From positions 1-11,084 of the forward strand of contig JAGLTZ010000244.1 of NCBI GenBank assembly GCA_023135015.1: a DNA stretch of 11,084 nt, read 5' to 3'. Below, piece after piece: positions 6,811-11,084 of the stretch. Every line of letters starts with the position of its first letter. The stretch's first letter is position 1. This DNA comes from Candidatus Latescibacterota bacterium (GTDB lineage Bacteria; Blakebacterota; Blakebacteria; Blakebacterales; Blakebacteraceae). The notes below the pieces were generated by a model that did not search any database, had not been told where the DNA came from, and saw only the letters and a program-made list of their open reading frames with translations. Made by a program: the position numbers and the translations under genes.

Positions 6811-6902
6811 CATTAAATCGAAGCCTTTTCTAACATCTGTTTATCATACTTCGTGCTCGTTCATGCCTTCCCTGAAACCGGGTTCGCCGATTTGGAGAGC
6901 GT

Positions 6903-7994
6903 ATGCGTCTGGCAATAGTTGGTCCTCCTCTTTCTGGTAAGACTACCCTGTTTGCGGCACTGACCGGTCTGGGTTCGGCTGCCGGGACGGGAACGGAGGG
7001 CGGTGTACATCTGGGTGTATTCGAGGTGCCGGATCCACGCCTGGAACGTCTGGCGGAGGCAATACCTCATCCACGGGTCATCCAAGCCACCGTCGAGATG
7101 GTCGATATTCCCGGCTTCTCCGATATTGCTACGGGCCGGGGTGGGCGTGGTCTGGATGAGAAGACGATGGGTGCCGCTCGTACGGCGGACGCACTGGTGC
7201 TTGTTGTGCGTGCTTTCGGCCGTCCCTCTGTGCCTCATCCGGCCGGCCGGATCGATCCGGTTGCCGACCTCGAAGCGGTGTGGACCGATATGATCATTGC
7301 CGACCTCCAATCGGTTGAGAAACGGCAGAAAAAGCTGAAGTCGCTGATCTCTAAAGGAGGCGCGAGCCCGGAGGAGAAAGTCGAAGCAGAGGCTCTCCAA
7401 CGAATGGCCGGAGCTCTAGGAGACGGCAGTGCGGCAGGAGATGTGGAACTCTCTGTGGAGGAGGACCGGCTCCTGAGGGGTTTTGGCTTCATGACCGCCA
7501 AACCGCTCGTGCTTGTTGTCAACATCGGGGAAGAGCAGCTTCCATCCATCGTCGCAGAGGAATGGGTGGAATGGGGGAGTGCGCACGGTGCAAATGTGCT
7601 GGCGTTGTGCGTCGACCTGCTGGTGGAACTGGGCAGGCTTCCCCCCGGAGAGGTGGAAGAGTTTGCAGAAGAGTATGGCGTAAACCCTGAGGCGGCAGTT
7701 GACGTCATCAGGGCGGCCTATGAAGCCTTGGACGTGGTCACATTCTATACGGCTACCGGTGGAAAGGAGCTGCGTGCCTGGGCCCTGCGCAGGGGCCGCT
7801 CTGCCCTCGAGGCAGCCGGTGAGATCCATTCGGATATGGCCAGGGGCTTCATAAGGGCCGAGGTGATAGGAGTGGACGAACTGGTTGAGGCGGGTTCATG
7901 GGCGGCCGCCCGAAAAGATGGGCTGGTCCGGCAGGAAGGGAAATCGTACTGTGTTGCTGATGGTGATGTGCTGAACATCAAATTCGCGGTCTGA
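6903..7994 (+). CDS. ychF: Divergent YchF/OLA1-like GTPase with TGS domain
   Basis: This 363-residue protein has the usual YchF length and order: G domain, helical insert and a C-terminal TGS/DUF933 domain. Visible motifs are the P-loop GPPLSGKTT (7-15), the G3 motif DIPG (68-71) and the YchF-specific NxxE motif at N207-E210 in place of the normal NKxD. The coiled-coil-like insert around 130-190 is rich in Lys and Glu. The TGS part runs from about 278 to the end (VTFYTATGGKELRAW, then GDVLNIKFAV). Several sites differ from classical YchF: the P-loop has PPLSGKT instead of LPNVGKS, and the usual switch-I stretch (YPFCTIEPN) is replaced by a short glycine-rich segment. YchF proteins bind ATP or GTP and associate with ribosomes and stress responses. 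A ribosome site GGAGAG lies just before the ATG. Confidence 0.85.
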   Translation: MRLAIVGPPLSGKTTLFAALTGLGSAAGTGTEGGVHLGVFEVPDPRLERLAEAIPHPRVIQATVEMVDIPGFSDIATGRGGRGLDEKTMGAARTADALVLVVRAFGRPSVPHPAGRIDPVADLEAVWTDMIIADLQSVEKRQKKLKSLISKGGASPEEKVEAEALQRMAGALGDGSAAGDVELSVEEDRLLRGFGFMTAKPLVLVVNIGEEQLPSIVAEEWVEWGSAHGANVLALCVDLLVELGRLPPGEVEEFAEEYGVNPEAAVDVIRAAYEALDVVTFYTATGGKELRAWALRRGRSALEAAGEIHSDMARGFIRAEVIGVDELVEAGSWAAARKDGLVRQEGKSYCVADGDVLNIKFAV

Positions 7995-8004
7995 GAGGAA
8001 CACG

Positions 8005-8397
8005 ATGATAAAGCGGCTATTTGGAGCTGTCGGAATCCTGCTGCTTGTTGCGGTAAGTTCAAAATGTACAGGTCCAGACGAGATCGATCTTATATACCAG
8101 GTACAGGCGGATGTCCCCGGTATTACGGCCGACATCGAGTATCTTAAGGCTGAAAATGATACGGTGCGTGTGGAGGGTGCTACCCTCGCATGGCAGAAGA
8201 ATCTCGATACCAACGCTGGCAAGCCTGTCTACATTAAGGCCAGGAGTAACAGCCCAAACGAAGTGACTATCACAGTGTCAATTTTTATTAATGGCCAGCT
8301 TTTCAGATTCGACCGGCAAAAAGGAATATTTGTAATAGCGACTACCAGCGGCATCGTCGATAATCCAGGTTTGCTAATTACCGGAGCGGGTAACTAG
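8005..8397 (+). CDS. Small exported protein, MmpS-like beta-sandwich
   Basis: This 130-residue protein begins with a signal sequence: basic residues 3-4, a hydrophobic core at about 5-18, then SSKC with Cys21. If it is a lipoprotein, lysine just before the cysteine is unusual; signal peptidase I cleavage is the alternative. The mature part has short strands of the type seen in MmpS-like and related immunoglobulin-fold export accessory proteins: ITADIEYLKAENDTVRVEG, then TLAWQKNL, then VTITVSIFINGQLFRF. This resemblance is from pattern only and is weak. The start codon follows AGAGGAA by 5 nt, and that ribosome site overlaps the stop codon of the YchF-like gene, so the two are probably cotranscribed. 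No partner membrane transporter is present in the window. Confidence 0.65.
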   Translation: MIKRLFGAVGILLLVAVSSKCTGPDEIDLIYQVQADVPGITADIEYLKAENDTVRVEGATLAWQKNLDTNAGKPVYIKARSNSPNEVTITVSIFINGQLFRFDRQKGIFVIATTSGIVDNPGLLITGAGN

Positions 8398-8400
8398 TTC

Positions 8401-8421
8401 CCATCCGGAAACTCCGGACGG
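8401..8421 (+). repeat. Strong hairpin between the MmpS-like and Minf_1886 genes
   Basis: An inverted repeat (8401-8409 with 8413-8421) forms eight pairs and one A-C mismatch around an AAC loop, built on two TCCGGA sites. It starts 4 nt after the stop codon of the small exported protein. No T-run follows (GAAACTAAATAA), so it is not a standard intrinsic terminator. It may stabilise or process the upstream mRNA end. Confidence 0.6.
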
Positions 8422-8434
8422 AAACTAAATAATG

Positions 8435-8441
8435 AAGGGAG
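8435..8441 (+). promoter_or_regulatory. Ribosome-binding site of the Minf_1886 family gene
   Basis: AAGGGAG lies 12 nt before the GTG at 8454. It touches the alternative TTG at 8442, which is therefore too close to be used, and is 18 nt from the ATG at 8460, which is rather far. This favours GTG. Confidence 0.5.
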
Positions 8442-8453
8442 TTGTGTAAAATA

Positions 8454-8867
8454 GTGGATATGGAGTTCTGGGGAATACAGAGCGCTATTAATTCACTTGC
8501 TCGAAGGCGTGGTAATTATCCTCCTGAGGCATATTTATTCACACTCGATGCATTGAACAGAACTGCGGAGGATCTTTCGGTCAGACGCCACCTTTCCGGA
8601 TACGAGCTTCTTAAGGGAATCGTGTATCTGGCGCATGAGAAATTCGGGAGGATGGCGGTGAATGTCTTCGGCCAGTGGGGGATATCCCACACAAAGGATT
8701 TCGGTGTTATTGTCTACGACCTGGTCGATGAGGGAATTCTGAGCAAAACGGAGGATGATCACCTCGAGGACTTCGAGGATATCTTCGATCTGTCGGAGGC
8801 TCTCGAGGAGGAGGCCTGGCGCCAGAAATGGCGTGTCGGGGACCTCGGTGAACAGGATGTTTTTTGA
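8454..8867 (+). CDS. Minf_1886 family conserved protein
   Basis: With the GTG start this protein has 137 residues. It matches the pattern I know for the Minf_1886 family (TIGR04138), a cytoplasmic protein of unknown function known mainly from Planctomycetes and Verrucomicrobia. Family landmarks are NYPPEAYLFTLDALN (21-35), HLSGYELLKGIVYLAHEKFG (46-65), WGISHTKDFGVIVYDLVDEG (75-94) and LSKTEDDHLEDFEDIFD (96-112). The C-terminal tail is acidic. No signal peptide, membrane segment or catalytic motif is visible; the sequence looks mostly helical. Alternative starts are the TTG at 8442 and the ATG at 8460. Its stop codon lies 14 nt before the preferred start of the heptose kinase gene, so it is probably in the same operon. 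A run of six T covers its last codons. Confidence 0.85.
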   Translation: MDMEFWGIQSAINSLARRRGNYPPEAYLFTLDALNRTAEDLSVRRHLSGYELLKGIVYLAHEKFGRMAVNVFGQWGISHTKDFGVIVYDLVDEGILSKTEDDHLEDFEDIFDLSEALEEEAWRQKWRVGDLGEQDVF

Positions 8868-8881
8868 AAGGGCCTCTCAGA

Positions 8882-9880
8882 GTGACTGAAGTAGAAATCC
8901 GGCAGGCGGAGGATCTGATACTCAAGCTGAAGGGGAAGCGCATCCTGGTTGTCGGGGATGTCATGCTCGATCGGTACGTATGGGGGCAAGTAAGCCGGAT
9001 GTCACCAGAGGCCCCCGTTCCGGTCGTCGAGGTGGAAAATGAAGCCATACGTCTGGGTGGGGCAGCCAATGTGGCGGCCAATGTGGTCGCTCTCGGCGCG
9101 GAGCCTCTGCTGGTCGGGCTTGTAGGGCCTTCAGGCCCGGCAACCGATGAACTGCTCGACCTGTTGGAAGCCGAGGGCCTTTCCAGGGAAGGGCTTCTTG
9201 AAGATCCGGATAGACATACCAGTGTGAAGACCCGGATCATCGCCCACCAGCAGCACGTTGTGCGTGCCGACTGGGAGGACAAAGCTCCGGCAGAGGGGGC
9301 GGTAGCAGCTGGATTGTGTGACTTTGTGGCCGGCGTTCTGGAGGGAGTAGATGCGGTGATTCTCCAGGATTACAACAAAGGCGTACTCTCCTCGGTGGTG
9401 CTTAACACAATGCTGCCAAAGCTGAGGGAGTCCGGCCTGCCTGTTACTGTGGATCCCAAGTTCGAGCGCTTCTTCGAGTACACGGGTGTAACGGTATTCA
9501 AACCGAACCTGAAAGAAGTGGAGGCCGCACTCGGCACCCGACTATCAGATGATGAGAATGTGGCGGAGGCTGCCCGCATGCTTCTTCGGCGTCTGGAAGC
9601 GGAAAATGTTCTAATAACCCGTGGGGAACTGGGGATGACGCTTCTCGAGACCGACGGCACCCTTACCCATGTAAGTACACGTGCCCGCCACGTGTACGAC
9701 GTCTCCGGCGCCGGTGATACGGTTATTGCTACCCTGACATCAGTTCTGGCAGCTGGGGGAAGCGTGCGCGAAGCCGCTGCTCTGGCTAACTATGCCGCCG
9801 GTGTGGTGGTCAGTGAGGTCGGAGTAGTGGTTATTACTTCTGAGGGACTTCTTCAAGCTGTTACTGAAGGGGAGAGCTGA
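8882..9880 (+). CDS. rfaE1: D-glycero-beta-D-manno-heptose-7-phosphate kinase (RfaE1)
   Basis: This 332-residue PfkB/ribokinase-family protein matches the kinase half of HldE. It phosphorylates D-glycero-D-manno-heptose 7-phosphate at C1 in ADP-heptose synthesis for the LPS core. Visible signatures are VVGDVMLDRYVWG (23-35), SPEAPVPVVEVEN (41-53), the PfkB motif GGAANVAANV (59-68), RIIAHQQHVVRADWE (118-132), LQDYNKGVL (161-169) and the second PfkB motif DVSGAGDT (273-280) with catalytic Asp279. Length fits a stand-alone kinase rather than the fused HldE of E. coli. I prefer the GTG at 8882, with GAAAGGG 9 nt upstream. A TTG at 8864, overlapping the previous stop codon as TTGA, would add six residues and has CAGGA upstream. 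The stop codon is directly followed by the partner gene rfaE2. Confidence 0.93.
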   Translation: MTEVEIRQAEDLILKLKGKRILVVGDVMLDRYVWGQVSRMSPEAPVPVVEVENEAIRLGGAANVAANVVALGAEPLLVGLVGPSGPATDELLDLLEAEGLSREGLLEDPDRHTSVKTRIIAHQQHVVRADWEDKAPAEGAVAAGLCDFVAGVLEGVDAVILQDYNKGVLSSVVLNTMLPKLRESGLPVTVDPKFERFFEYTGVTVFKPNLKEVEAALGTRLSDDENVAEAARMLLRRLEAENVLITRGELGMTLLETDGTLTHVSTRARHVYDVSGAGDTVIATLTSVLAAGGSVREAAALANYAAGVVVSEVGVVVITSEGLLQAVTEGES

Positions 9881-9881
9881 C

Positions 9882-10379
9882 TTGGTGGGGAAGGTGGTCA
9901 GCTGGGAAGAGGCGGCTTCCTTTTGCCGTCACCAGCAGCGGGTGGGGAAACGGGTTGTGTTTACCAACGGTGTATTCGACCTGCTCCACAGGGGGCACGT
10001 GGAGTATCTAGCCGAGGCGAAGGCTTTGGGTGATTTCCTGCTCATTGGCGTGAACGACGACGTGAGTGCCCGCACACTTGGCAAGGGGCTGGAGAGGCCC
10101 ATTAATAACGCCGACGACAGGATGACCGTACTGGCCGCCCTCGAATGTGTAGATCTTGTTATTCCTTTCGAGCAGGAGACTCCCCTGGATCTGATCGCTT
10201 TTCTCAGACCGGATGTTCTGGTAAAGGGGAGCGATTACACTGAGGAGGAGGTGGTCGGTGCCAGCGAGGTGCGTTCCACGGGCGGTGAGGTGGTTCTGAT
10301 ATCTCTCAGAGAGGGATACTCAACCACTGAAATCCTGGAGCGTATCCGCAGCGCCTACACCGGGACCGGGAGTGGTTGA
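9882..10379 (+). CDS. rfaE2: D-glycero-beta-D-manno-heptose 1-phosphate adenylyltransferase (RfaE2)
   Basis: This 165-residue nucleotidyltransferase corresponds to the C-terminal half of HldE and makes ADP-D-glycero-D-manno-heptose from the sugar 1-phosphate and ATP. It has the cytidylyltransferase-like signature FTNGVFDLLHRGHVEYL (27-43) with the HxGH motif at 36-39, then GVNDDVSART (56-65), RPINNADDRMTVLAALECVD (72-91), RPDVLVKGSDYT (109-120) and the late motif GYSTTEIL (145-152), the counterpart of the ISTRIL-type motif. The TTG at 9882 has AAGGGGAG 7 nt upstream; a GTG at 9885 is an equal alternative differing by one residue. It lies 1 nt after rfaE1 and its stop codon overlaps the next ATG (TGATG). 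Together the pair performs two consecutive steps of the pathway; GmhA, GmhB and HldD are not in the window. Confidence 0.94.
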   Translation: MVGKVVSWEEAASFCRHQQRVGKRVVFTNGVFDLLHRGHVEYLAEAKALGDFLLIGVNDDVSARTLGKGLERPINNADDRMTVLAALECVDLVIPFEQETPLDLIAFLRPDVLVKGSDYTEEEVVGASEVRSTGGEVVLISLREGYSTTEILERIRSAYTGTGSG

Positions 10380-11084
10380 TGAGCCCCGAAACCCTGCATC
10401 CCGCCCTGCCTGAGAACTGCTCATTCGCACCTGCTGCTGATGCGCTGCTCGAGAACGGGCAGGTGGATGAGGCGTGGCGGTTGTGTAGGGTGGGTGTGGC
10501 GGCCCATCCACTTTATGCAACAGGGCATATCGTGCTCGGCCGAATCAATATTGCCAGGGCCGACTGGGAGGATGCCCGTCAGTCCCTTGAACAGGCGCTG
10601 CAGTTGGATGGTTCGAGCCCCGCGCTTCTGGAAATGCTCGCAATATGCTACGATGAACTGGGGCTGGCTGAACTGTCGCAAGACTGTCGTGCCCTCGATC
10701 GTGACATGGACATGAGGCCGCTGACTGAGGAAGAACATGAGGGAGGACCGGAAATGGTTGAGGAGAAAGCCGACGACCGGGAATCTGGAGAAGAGGAAGT
10801 TAAAAAACCTGAGGAGCCCAGATCCGATATCGTCGAAGAACTGGACGACATGGGTAGTCCTGAGGAAGCTCTGAAGGAGTTGGAGGCGCTGCTGGAAGAT
10901 GCCGGGCCCATCCTCGAAGGTGACCAGGGGAAGGAGGCCGGAGAGCCTGTCTCGCCCGGCGGGGAAACCGAAGAGGGTTCTTTGGATGCGGAGCCGGCCG
11001 AAGCCGCTGAAGAAGAGAAGGGCTCCAAGGAGGAGATGTGGAAGAAGATCATGGAGCAAGCCGATACGGTGGAGCAGGCCGATA
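10379..11084 (+). CDS. TPR protein with acidic linker, incomplete at right edge
   Basis: Translation from the ATG at 10379, which overlaps the rfaE2 stop codon as TGATG, stays open to the window end (235 codons, no stop), so the gene is cut by the edge. Residues 16-107 form about two to three tetratricopeptide repeats (ALLENGQVDEAWRLCRVGV, then LGRINIARADWEDARQSLEQ, then LLEMLAICYDELGLAELS). Residues about 115-215 are rich in Glu, Asp, Pro and Gly and probably disordered, with one short helical island around 150-175 (VEELDDMGSPEEALKELEAL). A new charged helix begins near 216. There is no signal peptide, so it should be cytoplasmic. The family is not recognised; TPR proteins usually hold complexes together. 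An open minus-strand frame over the same region lacks ribosome-site or family support. Confidence 0.75.
   Translation, partial: MSPETLHPALPENCSFAPAADALLENGQVDEAWRLCRVGVAAHPLYATGHIVLGRINIARADWEDARQSLEQALQLDGSSPALLEMLAICYDELGLAELSQDCRALDRDMDMRPLTEEEHEGGPEMVEEKADDRESGEEEVKKPEEPRSDIVEELDDMGSPEEALKELEALLEDAGPILEGDQGKEAGEPVSPGGETEEGSLDAEPAEAAEEEKGSKEEMWKKIMEQADTVEQAD

Noticed and set aside
6838..6847. TATCAT as a -10 box for the YchF-like gene
   Set aside because: No -35 box lies at a proper distance, and the nearby TG is off by one base for an extended -10 element.
10421..11059. Minus-strand open frame of 212 codons at the right end
   Set aside because: It lies opposite the TPR gene. Its many Leu, Phe and Ser codons are the reverse complement of the Glu/Lys-rich linker codons.

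Overview
The window looks like ordinary chromosomal DNA, moderately GC-rich, from a Gram-negative bacterium with a double membrane. It encodes two enzymes of ADP-heptose synthesis, a signal-peptide protein that ends like an outer-membrane barrel, lipoproteins and a periplasmic DUF4097 protein. The mix of a 6-bladed beta-propeller lipoprotein, an ECF sigma/zf-HC2 anti-sigma/DUF4097 operon, a Minf_1886 family protein and separate RfaE1 and RfaE2 suggests Gemmatimonadota or another FCB/PVC-like lineage. This placement is an inference, not a measurement. I see no transposase, integrase, CRISPR array, tRNA or rRNA.

Left part (1-2373, minus strand). This is a tight operon read right to left: ECF sigma factor, membrane-anchored zinc-finger anti-sigma factor (ATGA overlap) and a secreted DUF4097 repeat protein (14-nt gap). 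It ends at a strong intrinsic terminator at 104-134. The intergenic region at 2374-2490 holds an ECF-type promoter motif facing the sigma gene, which suggests autoregulation. A sigma-70-like promoter facing the other way drives a beta-propeller lipoprotein (2491-3738).

Middle part (3739-6764, plus strand). A MenC/N-acylamino-acid-racemase type enolase-superfamily enzyme starts at a TTG codon. It overlaps by ATGA with a BtuF-like helical-backbone metal/cobalamin receptor that has no signal peptide. A secreted protein resembling an outer-membrane barrel follows.

Right part (6903-11084, plus strand). The order is a divergent YchF-like GTPase, a small exported protein resembling MmpS, a hairpin, a Minf_1886 family protein, RfaE1 (heptose-7-phosphate kinase), RfaE2 (heptose-1-phosphate adenylyltransferase) and a TPR protein with a long acidic linker that runs off the right edge. 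Spacing from 8454 to the end is very tight, so these four genes are probably one transcription unit serving LPS-core or ADP-heptose synthesis.

No clearly new defence or mobile system is visible. The most interesting points are the sigma-factor control region, the coupling of the MenC-type enzyme to a receptor that appears cytosolic, the divergent YchF, and the MmpS-like small protein.
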